5,604 nt of DNA from ANME-2 cluster archaeon. GTDB lineage: Archaea > Halobacteriota > Methanosarcinia > Methanosarcinales > Methanocomedenaceae. The stretch is from positions 1-5,604 of the forward strand of contig JAMJFV010000130.1 of the NCBI GenBank assembly GCA_023544495.1. The letters run 5' to 3'. Positions 1 to 5,329 of the stretch are shown in pieces. Each line of letters starts with the position of its first letter. Positions within the stretch are counted from its first letter, which is position 1. The notes beneath the pieces were generated by a model. It saw nothing but the letters and a program-made list of their open reading frames with translations. It was not told the origin of the DNA and searched no databases. A program made the translations under genes and the position numbers.

Positions 1-181
1 TCTTGACATTGGTGAGGTAGAGGAAATACTGGCGGAGTTCTTCCTCGGTGATCAGGTCGGGCGACTTGTTGTAGTGTTCGGCCAGCTTGCGGACGGAGCG
101 AAGGTAGGATTCCTGAGTTTTTTCAGCCATGCCGCGGAGCTGCATGTCTTCGAGCATGCGTTTTCTGAGTTGCGTTGCCAT
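1..181 (-). CDS. Tyrosine recombinase, IS91-associated type, N-terminal part (cut by window edge)
   Basis: The gene starts at the ATG complementary to 179-181 and runs off the left edge after 60 codons. The protein begins MATQLRKRMLEDMQLRG and continues through EKTQESYLRSVRKLAEHY and a segment ending ELRQYFLYL. This is the helical SAM-like core-binding domain at the front of phage-type integrases, and the wording is typical of the integrases that sit directly upstream of IS91-family transposases. The catalytic domain lies outside the window, so activity cannot be judged. The start is well supported: AGGAGG (complement of 188-193) lies 6-7 bases upstream. The family breaks and rejoins DNA through a tyrosine. 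Its role in IS91-like elements is not well defined. A Y2 (HUH) transposase gene is expected just beyond the left edge, but that is inference. Confidence 0.85.
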   Translation of the reverse strand, partial: MATQLRKRMLEDMQLRGMAEKTQESYLRSVRKLAEHYNKSPDLITEEELRQYFLYLTNVK

Positions 182-192
182 GATGTACCTCC

Positions 193-227
193 TCTGAAAG
201 AGTGAATAATGAGAGACCTCTTTCAGA
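193..227. repeat. 10-bp inverted repeat over the recombinase promoter/leader
   Basis: TCTGAAAGAG at 193-202 is perfectly complementary to CTCTTTCAGA at 218-227, with 15 bases between. The left arm abuts the ribosome binding site of the recombinase gene and the right arm directly adjoins its putative -10 box, covering the expected transcription start near 221. It may be an operator read as DNA, or partly a leader hairpin next to the ribosome binding site. The dyad is seen directly; the function is inferred. Confidence 0.6.
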
Positions 228-236
228 AGTATATCA
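228..236 (-). promoter_or_regulatory. Extended -10 promoter candidate for the left recombinase
   Basis: On the minus strand TGA-TATACT (complement of 228-236) matches an extended -10 element, TGn followed by a five-of-six TATAAT. No good -35 hexamer is seen 16-18 bases upstream, which is usual for extended -10 promoters. The predicted start near 221 gives a leader of about 40 bases to the ATG at 181. Confidence 0.4.
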
Positions 237-261
237 GGCGGGACAGGGGTGGGTGTTCTGT

Positions 262-324
262 GCTATAAGGAATTGAGTTTGCAGGAGAACTGCGCGAAGC
301 GCTTAGTTCAACCGGGGGTTATGC
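262..324. other. GC-rich hairpin plus GTTATGC: IS91-type end or attC-like site (tentative)
   Basis: The segment has a compact imperfect hairpin at 287-309 (GAACT, GCGC, GAA loop, GCGC, a TT bulge, AGTTC), followed 8 bases later by GTTATGC at 318-324. A GCTATAA at 262-268 is loosely complementary to GTTATGC. The right half (GCTTAGTTCAACC then GTTATGC) is like the 3' half of integron attC sites, but the left half pairs poorly. It lies upstream of the IS91-type recombinase, so it could equally be the outer end of that element. I cannot decide between these from sequence alone. Confidence 0.3.
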
Positions 325-536
325 ATTTCTTGGCTTGAAACTATTTGAAATAGTTGGCTGACAATTGGTGCGAAATGAAACAGATATCACCTCCATATTT
401 ATCGTGACTTGTCTGAAGAAAACCTTTCATTGGCTTCAACGATCAAACATTGAGATGATAAGAAATGCTTATTACTGTTGAGCCAAAAAAAACGCACCCT
501 GGATTTTACTATGTTTCTCGTATTAGACCTAACTAA
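325..536. other. Non-coding stretch between the left recombinase and the cytochrome gene
   Basis: With 182-324 this makes a 355-base gap without a convincing gene. It holds a short palindrome at 339-355 (AACTATT-TGA-AATAGTT). On the minus strand it also has an eight-base T-run (complement of 485-492) about 45 bases after the cytochrome stop. No GC-rich stem precedes the T-run, so I do not call it a terminator. Confidence 0.5.
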
Positions 537-2180
537 TTATTGAGTTGGGCAGACCTCACCCTCGGGTGTCCTGGGGCAGATGGAGGGAAATACCGGTACC
601 GAGCCGGAAGTATTGCCATTACCTGGAACAGCAGGTATTGAAATACGCGTGAATGAATAGGGGCTCGTTGTGTATTTATACCAATTACTGCAGGGATAGG
701 CAAACAAAGAACCGGGTATATAACCAAAACCGGGGTCCTGGAACAGGTTGAAGGCACTGATGGTTCCTGAACCTCTGCCAGGCAGGAAATCACCATAACT
801 ACCTACACCAGACCTAAATACACCAGACGGATTACCATAACTACCGTCACAACGTTTTTCCATGTCATTCCAAACCCAAACATCAAATTGCCACCAACTG
901 TTATGCTGGTCCGGGCGGGCATGCCAGATAGATACAGACGGGGCATCCATTGTGCCTCCACCTCCATGGCAGTCAAAACAAATGCCATAGTTGTTTATCT
1001 GGTTGATAGTATTTGGAATTGTATGGACAACTGTTTTGCTATAATCAAGTGCATACGAGAGATAATCACTCCGGGTGAATTTATATACGTTCATATTGGT
1101 GCCGTCGAACTTGACATGGCATTGCCGGCAAGCCATCTGGGTCGGAACATTAACCCCGGACGCCGAACCGGAGTCTCCAGGCGCGACTGCATCCCAGGGT
1201 GAGCCTTGGGCGCCCGGTCTCGGATCGGCATGGCAGTATTCACAATTACCCGCCGCGGCATTGGGACTTGTATGATGACGGTCAGCACCGTGGCAGCTTG
1301 CACAGGTAATATTCGTACCATTAAGTATAACACCCTGAACAACGGCAGGGTCTGAATCAAGGGTTTCACCGGCATGACAGGTGGAACAGGTCCAGCCACT
1401 GTCGAAATGCTCCAGGACAACATCCTGGACATGGCAGCCCGAGGTGGTACAGTCGATACCTTCGACATCGAATGCAATATTATCAGTGTGACTTTGGCCA
1501 TGCGTCCCCGTGCCTGACAGGGAAATGTGACAATCGTCACAGTAGGTCATGCCGCCGGCGTGTCCGCCACCGGATGTAACTATATTCTTGACGGTTTGAT
1601 TATTACTAAAATGGCAAAGCGAGCACTTGAGGTCGCTTTGGTCAGCAACAAACTGGGTGCGGCCGGAATGCTCGTCAAAAACATTGCCCTCATGGCAGTT
1701 GAGACACAAGGCCGGCTGCGGAACATTTGTCATGTCATGTTTGGTTCTGTGATAATCAAAAGACCCAATTAAATTTTCAGAGTTGTGACAATTAACACAG
1801 GTTGCGATGCTCGTGCAGTTGGGGTCATTAGCAGCAGGAAGATTACACATGGCAACATGGCAACTTGAACAGGTCCGTGGTCGAGTCTCATAATAATAGT
1901 GGTGTTCATTCTTCATAGTGCCATCCGGCTCTGTTTGTGGAGTGTAGAATGCACTTATGAGTCCGGTTGTTGGGTTTAAATAGGGCTCACCTGTAACACC
2001 ATTTCCATCATGACAGTCAATACAATATATTGAGCCTGACGGTGCTGGTGACGGCGACGACGACAGTAACAAATGAATGATGGGAGGAAGGAAAAGCTGG
2101 AAGTTAGATTTATCCGCTGCAATAGCTATCGATCCGGTAATAAGGAGGGCCGTGCCAACAACAGTTGCTATTTTTTTCAT
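537..2180 (-). CDS. Exported dodecahaem c-type cytochrome
   Basis: A 547-residue protein with a Sec signal peptide (MKKIATVVGTALLITGSIAIA, cleavage expected after A21) and then a Ser/Pro-rich linker at about 40-50. It carries eleven CXXCH motifs starting at residues 53, 104, 128, 159, 186, 214, 265, 293, 313, 351 and 401, plus one CX4CH (CTTSGCH, 244-250): twelve covalent haems predicted. Many other histidines are available as second axial ligands. The CX4CH-then-CXXCH pairing is like the cytochrome domain described in Geobacter sulfurreducens. Residues 406-547 bind no haem; they are rich in Trp, Tyr, Gly and Pro and have four cysteines that could form disulfides. There is no lipobox or membrane anchor, so a periplasmic or extracellular location is likely. 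The expected role is electron transfer in anaerobic respiration; the partner is unknown. The start is supported by AGGTGA 3 bases upstream. No cytochrome biogenesis or porin gene is adjacent. Confidence 0.93.
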   Translation of the reverse strand: MKKIATVVGTALLITGSIAIAADKSNFQLFLPPIIHLLLSSSPSPAPSGSIYCIDCHDGNGVTGEPYLNPTTGLISAFYTPQTEPDGTMKNEHHYYYETRPRTCSSCHVAMCNLPAANDPNCTSIATCVNCHNSENLIGSFDYHRTKHDMTNVPQPALCLNCHEGNVFDEHSGRTQFVADQSDLKCSLCHFSNNQTVKNIVTSGGGHAGGMTYCDDCHISLSGTGTHGQSHTDNIAFDVEGIDCTTSGCHVQDVVLEHFDSGWTCSTCHAGETLDSDPAVVQGVILNGTNITCASCHGADRHHTSPNAAAGNCEYCHADPRPGAQGSPWDAVAPGDSGSASGVNVPTQMACRQCHVKFDGTNMNVYKFTRSDYLSYALDYSKTVVHTIPNTINQINNYGICFDCHGGGGTMDAPSVSIWHARPDQHNSWWQFDVWVWNDMEKRCDGSYGNPSGVFRSGVGSYGDFLPGRGSGTISAFNLFQDPGFGYIPGSLFAYPCSNWYKYTTSPYSFTRISIPAVPGNGNTSGSVPVFPSICPRTPEGEVCPTQ

Positions 2181-2201
2181 TGATCACCTGAATGGTCAGT
2201 T

Positions 2202-2220
2202 TGTCGATCCCGCTGTCGAT
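2202..2220. repeat. Short direct repeat in the cytochrome leader
   Basis: TGTCGAT occurs at 2202-2208 and again at 2214-2220, a 12-base period, so the predicted leader RNA of the cytochrome carries ATCGACA twice shortly before the ribosome binding site. It is short enough to be chance. It could be a binding site for a regulator, but nothing else supports that. Confidence 0.25.
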
Positions 2221-2257
2221 ATTAAAATTGAAACCAATATTAACCCCTCTTGCGAAG

Positions 2258-2286
2258 ATTATAAAACTTAGGCAGGATACTGTCTA
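2258..2286 (-). promoter_or_regulatory. Sigma-70-like promoter of the cytochrome gene
   Basis: On the minus strand TAGACA (complement of 2281-2286) is separated by exactly 17 bases from a perfect TATAAT (complement of 2258-2263). This is five of six plus six of six consensus bases at optimal spacing. Transcription would start near 2251, giving a leader of about 70 bases. It means the cytochrome has its own transcription unit, separate from the HAD fragment upstream. Confidence 0.75.
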
Positions 2287-2294
2287 CTAATTTA

Positions 2295-2310
2295 ATTCTC
2301 AAAAGAGAAT
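2295..2310. promoter_or_regulatory. Palindrome upstream of the cytochrome -35 (possible regulator site)
   Basis: ATTCTC-AAAA-GAGAAT is a perfect 6-4-6 dyad starting 9 bases upstream of the -35 box, centred near -50 relative to the predicted start. That position suits a dimeric activator or a repressor. It does not match the FNR/CRP half-site pattern TTGAT-N4-ATCAA. The dyad is seen; its use is inferred. Confidence 0.4.
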
Positions 2311-2367
2311 GACTATCAAAACAATCGATGCAAGTTATTTTGAAGAGAAGTGTGGAGGAAAAGGGAA

Positions 2368-2787
2368 TCAGAGACAGAGGGAGCGAACCTCATCGCATTT
2401 ACGGACTAAAGGGAATGAATGCCGGCCATCGTTCCAGGGCAGGGAGAAGACAATGGGACGAATTCCGGCGGCATTGAGCTGATAGCAGGTCTCGGCCCGG
2501 TCATCGATAAAGCATACCAGACAGTGCTCCCGCACATGCCGGGGCTTGTCATCGTGGGCGCCCATGGCCACGATTCGAATATTTTCATAAACGCCCGGCG
2601 GCATGACCGTTTCCATCCCGTCTTGTACCGGGCGGTCCGTTATCAGGGTAACCATCCTGTGTCCGGTTAACTCCTCCAGCACCGGTACCGCACCCGCCAT
2701 CGGTTTCAGTCTGACCCCGATGGAAAGATAATAGAGTTCTGTGCAATTATCACAACCAGTGCGAATAGCGTGGTGGGAAAGATTCAT
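2368..2787 (-). pseudogene. HAD-superfamily nucleotidase-like protein lacking the N-terminal catalytic motif
   Basis: An ORF of 139 codons from the ATG at 2787. Residues 28-135 read as the second part of a HAD phosphatase of the 5'-nucleotidase type. LKPMAGAVPVLEEL leads into LITDRP (motif II, T50), then HDDKPRHV (motif III Lys, K81), FIDDRAET (motif IV, D95/D96) and AAGIRPIVF-SLPWN near the end. The motif I DxD, which holds the nucleophilic aspartate and belongs at the N-terminus, is absent. Intact members run to roughly 190-200 residues, so about 50-60 appear to be missing. No ribosome binding site precedes the ATG, and an in-frame TAA lies 14 codons upstream (2827-2829). A strong AGGAGGT at about 2838-2844 leads only to ATA and to an ATG with two more codons before a stop. 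I infer a truncated, probably inactive gene. The alternative, a divergent non-catalytic HAD protein, is less likely. Confidence 0.6.
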
Positions 2788-2982
2788 GACCGGATGCCGG
2801 TTGTTATTCTTAACAAAGCATATGGCTTATGGGTACCTCCTACTGGTAATGGTCGCTCCTTTCAAGAATACCTCAACCCCTTTTTTCCTTACAGGATGAC
2901 GGCATATCCTGTCAGTACAATGGGTTACGATGTGAAGAACGATGCGGCGGGGTGTATCAGGAAAATTGATTACTGACAGGGG
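2788..2982. other. Gap between the HAD fragment and the recombinase element
   Basis: No gene is supported here. On the minus strand there are two ribosome-binding-like motifs without a usable start codon: AAAGGAG, and AGGAGGT near 2838-2844. There is also a 7-bp inverted repeat, ACAGGAT (2891-2897) with ATCCTGT (2906-2912), which has no T-run after it on either strand. An isolated GTTACGAT at 2924-2931 repeats the outer edge of the left terminal repeat at 2991-2998. Confidence 0.4.
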
Positions 2983-3013
2983 TGAAGATTGTTACGATAT
3001 ATACGTAACAAAA
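2983..3013 (-). repeat. Left terminal inverted repeat with core-type dyad
   Basis: Read on the minus strand from the inside out it begins TTTTGTTACGTATAT, identical to the inner 15 bases of the right repeat, and ends AATCTTCA at the outside. Within it, 2989-3011 is TTGTTACG, seven bases (ATATATA), CGTAACAA: a perfect 8-bp dyad around a 7-bp spacer. This is the size and shape of a tyrosine-recombinase crossover site. An A/T-only spacer fits the strand-exchange region. Confidence 0.75.
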
Positions 3014-3025
3014 CCTGTTTTTTCT
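3014..3025 (-). repeat. 12-bp accessory repeat, left copy
   Basis: AGAAAAAACAGG on the minus strand, directly inside the left terminal repeat. The same 12 bases are found on the plus strand at 5113-5124, inside the right repeat, so the pair is also inverted. It may be an arm-type recombinase or host-factor site. The A-run makes chance similarity possible. Confidence 0.3.
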
Positions 3026-3088
3026 TTTAATATTAGCTCCTTATCTTGATATATTTTTTCTCCTTTTTAAGAAGAAGTCAAGAGATTC

Positions 3089-4003
3089 TTATTGTTTTTC
3101 TCTGGTTCCTCTGAGTTGTATCCCTTGCTGAGAAGCTCCGGCCATGATTTTTTCCATAGCCCCGTGATAATCTCTTTCTGCCTTCAGATTTGAGAGTTTG
3201 CTGTAGCGCTGCGTTGTCTTAATCCTGGTGTGACCGAGTATTTCCTGGATGCTTACCAGGTCTGCGTCAGCGTTGAGCAGTTGTGTTGCCATTGTATGGC
3301 GCAGTTGGTGACAGGAAATTTGTAAGCCACTTTTTTTGGAGTAATATTCGATTCGTTTTTGAATACCCCGAACCGAGATCGGTTTACCACGATATTTTCC
3401 CTTTTCAACCAGAAAGACTTTTTTCTCCGCAGTGTCCAGTCGGATCTGCAGATATCTGGCCAAGGCTACTGCAGCATCATGGCTGATAAACACCACCCTG
3501 TCTTTTGCCCCTTTGCCTGATTTGACCAGGATCTGACTCCGAGTGTAATCAATACCATCAAGAGTCAGGTTGGCGACCTCATCGACCCTGAGACCGCAAC
3601 GGAGCATGAGCATAAATATGGCCAGGTCCCTGGGTTTTTTCACACTCTTCAGGAACTCGGCAATATCATTATCTTTCACATGTTTTGGCAAAGGATGCGG
3701 CACCCGGAGTGCCAGCCCCCTGATCACCGGATTTTTTGCCACCAGTTCTTCCTCATCCTTTAGATAATCATAAAACCCGCGGATTGAAGAGAGATGGCAG
3801 TTGATGGTATGGGCCTGAAGCCCCTGTTCAAGCAGGAAATCGATATATCGTTTTATCTCGGTAGAACTCACCTGTTCAACAGGTACGGCCACCCAGACCA
3901 TGAACTGTTTCAGTCTGTGCAGGTAGTTTTTAACGGTTTTTGCGGAGCAGTTTTTTCTCTTCAAATACCTTTTGTAGGTGAGAGCTGACTCGGTGATGTT
4001 CAT
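3089..4003 (-). CDS. Tyrosine recombinase, second gene of the pair
   Basis: A 304-residue integrase of the XerC/XerD size class. Residues about 1-85 are the helical core-binding domain (TVKNYLHRLKQF; HTINCHLSSIRGFYDYL) and about 105-285 the catalytic domain. All catalytic residues are visible: R139 in RCGLRVDEV, K164 in SGKGAKDR, H232 and R235 in CHQLRHT, H258 in ILGHTR, and the nucleophile Y267 in TTQRYSK. I chose the ATG at 4003 because AAAGGAGA (complement of 4009-4016) lies just upstream. An in-frame ATG at 4093 would add 30 residues but has no such site and lies deep in the preceding gene. It overlaps the end of the first recombinase gene by 74 bases in another frame, so translational coupling is likely. 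It presumably acts with the first recombinase at the element ends. The C-terminal tail after about 285 is short and basic. Confidence 0.92.
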   Translation of the reverse strand: MNITESALTYKRYLKRKNCSAKTVKNYLHRLKQFMVWVAVPVEQVSSTEIKRYIDFLLEQGLQAHTINCHLSSIRGFYDYLKDEEELVAKNPVIRGLALRVPHPLPKHVKDNDIAEFLKSVKKPRDLAIFMLMLRCGLRVDEVANLTLDGIDYTRSQILVKSGKGAKDRVVFISHDAAVALARYLQIRLDTAEKKVFLVEKGKYRGKPISVRGIQKRIEYYSKKSGLQISCHQLRHTMATQLLNADADLVSIQEILGHTRIKTTQRYSKLSNLKAERDYHGAMEKIMAGASQQGIQLRGTREKQ

Positions 4004-5090
4004 TGTTTTCTCCTTTCTCGATAACGGCCATGGCCTTGAAGTATTCATTCTCCCTGGTAGTACTGGACATCCTGGCATAACGCAGGGTGACATCTATGCT
4101 GCGATGTCCAAGAAGCTGTTGCAGTACCTCCAGGCGTAATCCTGCATTAAGCAGGTTGGTGGCAAAGGTGTGCCGCAGGGAATGCAGGCTGTAGCCTTTG
4201 CCCGCGAGTCCGGCCTTCTTCAGATAATCGTGCATTATCATCCATGCACGGGTACAGCTCAGCTGCTTTTGCCGGTTTCCATAAAACAGGTGTGTCTGAT
4301 CAGGTTTCCTGATTTTCAGCCAGGCCCGCAATGCCTTTTCTGCCTCAGAACTGTAATAGACAACCCTGCCTTCCATATTCTTTTCACCGATGTAAAGAAG
4401 GATTTTACGCTCGGGCAGAACAATGTCAGCCATGGTAACCTGGAGCAGTTCACCAATGCGCATGCCGGTATGCAGAAGCAGGAGTATCAAAGCCCGATCA
4501 CGCTTGTTCTGGATAACCGCAAGTAGACGTTTCTGATCTTCGGCTGGGATCGCCTTGGGTAAAACTTCTGGTAACCGGATCCGAATTTTTTTCAGCAGGA
4601 TGTCCGCCGACAGGATCTGATTATCCACCAGGAACTGGAGAAAGGCATAGACAGTTGCCAAGTGATGTTTGACGGACGTGATATGCAGTCCACGGTCCTG
4701 TTCACGTTCAACAAAGGCAGCAATATCCTTTCGGGTTATACGTTCAAAATTCTGGCCATTGTTCTCCTGAAAAAATGACAGGAAAGCAAGGGCTACTCGG
4801 CCTGTTTGCTGGAGCGTCGTTGCAGAAAGGTTGCGCCTATACTTATCGTACAAATGTGCAATCGCAAACTCACTTCCTGGCAGTCCACTCTGTTCAAGTC
4901 GGTCCACGGCTCGGTTGATAATGCGGCGTCTCCTACTTGGGCGGTAAATATGCAGCAGGCCTGCGGAAGGAAAAACAAGTTGTGTTGTTGAGCCTGGGGG
5001 AGGGAGTTTAAGAGGAGTATAGTCTGTCGGAACAGAATGTAGCTGCTCTGCTGTATAGAAATTGTCAAATGTGGATCGTGGGCCAGTCAT
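3930..5090 (-). CDS. Tyrosine recombinase, first gene of the pair
   Basis: A 386-residue integrase. The first 70 or so residues form an extra basic N-terminal part (RPSRRRRIINRA near 50-61). Residues about 75-160 form the core-binding domain (SATTLQQTGRVALAFLSFF) and about 180-350 the catalytic domain. The catalytic set is complete: R211 in HTGMRIGEL, K237 in GEKNMEGR, H303 and R306 in LHSLRHTFAT, H329 in LLGHRS, and Y338 in TLRYAR. The ATG at 5090 is chosen because AAAGGAGG (complement of 5096-5103) lies five bases upstream; a possible start at 5138 has no such site and would put the binding site inside the gene. This is the promoter-proximal gene of the two-gene operon. Its longer N-terminus compared with the second protein matches the first recombinase in RIT elements as I recall them, so this assignment is by architecture, not by alignment. 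The last ~40 residues are charged and overlap the next gene. Confidence 0.92.
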   Translation of the reverse strand: MTGPRSTFDNFYTAEQLHSVPTDYTPLKLPPPGSTTQLVFPSAGLLHIYRPSRRRRIINRAVDRLEQSGLPGSEFAIAHLYDKYRRNLSATTLQQTGRVALAFLSFFQENNGQNFERITRKDIAAFVEREQDRGLHITSVKHHLATVYAFLQFLVDNQILSADILLKKIRIRLPEVLPKAIPAEDQKRLLAVIQNKRDRALILLLLHTGMRIGELLQVTMADIVLPERKILLYIGEKNMEGRVVYYSSEAEKALRAWLKIRKPDQTHLFYGNRQKQLSCTRAWMIMHDYLKKAGLAGKGYSLHSLRHTFATNLLNAGLRLEVLQQLLGHRSIDVTLRYARMSSTTRENEYFKAMAVIEKGENNEHHRVSSHLQKVFEEKKLLRKNR

Positions 5091-5112
5091 TGCTGCCTCC
5101 TTTTTCTTTTGC

Positions 5113-5124
5113 AGAAAAAACAGG
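5113..5124 (+). repeat. 12-bp accessory repeat, right copy
   Basis: AGAAAAAACAGG, the inverted partner of the copy at 3014-3025. Here it lies 38 bases inside the right terminal repeat, between the promoter and ribosome binding site of the first recombinase gene. A recombinase bound there would also touch the leader region. It is low complexity, so support is limited. Confidence 0.3.
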
Positions 5125-5138
5125 ATGTTAATGACCAA

Positions 5139-5147
5139 ATTATACCA
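5139..5147 (-). promoter_or_regulatory. Extended -10 promoter of the recombinase operon
   Basis: On the minus strand TGG-TATAAT (complement of 5139-5147) is a perfect extended -10 element. No good -35 box is present; the -35 position (about 5161-5168) falls on the inner edge of the right terminal repeat. Transcription would start near 5132, giving a leader of about 42 bases with the ribosome binding site at its end. Recombinase bound at the repeat would be placed to block polymerase. Confidence 0.6.
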
Positions 5148-5162
5148 TATAACCCGATCTCA

Positions 5163-5193
5163 TTTTGTTACGTATATTTACGATAAATCTTTA
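5163..5193 (+). repeat. Right terminal inverted repeat
   Basis: On the plus strand it begins TTTTGTTACGTATAT (5163-5177) and ends AATCTTTA at the outer edge. It matches the left repeat read in the opposite sense at 24 of 31 positions. The inner 15 bases are identical and most mismatches are in the outer arm, where the dyad of the left end is replaced by TTACGATAA. So the right end is an imperfect core site, consistent with one arm derived from the target. Confidence 0.7.
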
Positions 5194-5194
5194 G

Positions 5195-5230
5195 CTTGTG
5201 CGTCTCCCCGTGGCCTGACATTGCCACAAG
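5195..5230. repeat. Inverted repeat next to the right end of the element
   Basis: CTTGTG (5195-5200) pairs with CACAAG (5225-5230), and inside it GTGGC (5210-5214) pairs with GCCAC (5223-5227). The two cannot form fully together. It starts directly outside the terminal repeat. There is no T-run after it, so it is not called as a terminator; its role is unknown. Confidence 0.3.
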
Positions 5231-5257
5231 AATATTATTACGATTCTGAAATAATAA

Positions 5258-5287
5258 TTTGCAAATGGTAGGGATTTTATCGTATAG
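5258..5287 (+). promoter_or_regulatory. Promoter candidate for the small acidic ORF
   Basis: TTGCAA followed after 18 bases by TATAGT, four of six and five of six consensus matches. It lies about 43 bases before the ATG at 5330. An ATTATT/AATAAT inverted repeat overlaps the area just upstream (about 5234-5256) and might be an operator. Base composition is AT-rich here, so a chance match is possible. Confidence 0.4.
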
Positions 5288-5329
5288 TTAAAAAGAATGC
5301 GGATATTATTTATTTAAGAGTAAATCAAT

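Larger units (their letters stand above)
2983..5193 (-). mobile_element. Two-recombinase mobile element with palindromic ends (RIT-like)
   Basis: About 2.2 kb bounded by 31-bp terminal inverted repeats (2983-3013 and 5163-5193; 24 of 31 bases match by eye, the inner 15 perfectly) and filled almost entirely by two overlapping tyrosine recombinase genes. There is no cargo gene, and only about 75 bases separate the second gene from the left end. Overlapping tyrosine recombinases within inverted repeats are the hallmark of RIT elements, which carry three; here there are two. The left end is a perfect 8-7-8 dyad, the form expected of a strand-exchange core site. The two ends are alike inside and different outside, which fits integration of a circle into a partly matching target. 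That mechanism is inferred. No target duplication is visible or expected. Confidence 0.65.

Noticed and set aside
485..492. T-run on the minus strand as an intrinsic terminator of the cytochrome gene
   Set aside because: No stable stem lies directly upstream of the T-run.
888..1202. A plus-strand ORF of 104 codons antisense to the cytochrome
   Set aside because: It lies entirely within the twelve-haem gene, whose protein has clear motifs throughout; no ribosome binding site or recognisable protein. It is a shadow frame, as are the other long frames inside the cytochrome and both recombinases.
2891..2912. Inverted repeat ACAGGAT/ATCCTGT as a transcription terminator
   Set aside because: A T-run follows on neither strand: on the plus strand the T-run precedes the stem and on the minus strand an A-rich stretch follows it.
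4004..4093. A 30-residue N-terminal extension of the second recombinase
   Set aside because: The added residues do not look like an integrase N-terminus and have no ribosome binding site, while the ATG at 4003 has AAAGGAGA at good spacing.
5091..5138. A 16-residue N-terminal extension of the first recombinase
   Set aside because: It would place the strong AAAGGAGG inside the coding sequence and has no ribosome binding site of its own; it would also begin very close to the predicted transcription start.
5277..5294. A third recombinase core site, because TTTATCGTATAGTTAAAA recalls the right repeat read in reverse
   Set aside because: The middle is shorter by several bases and the best-matching part is AT-rich; it is explained at least as well by the -10 box of the acidic ORF.
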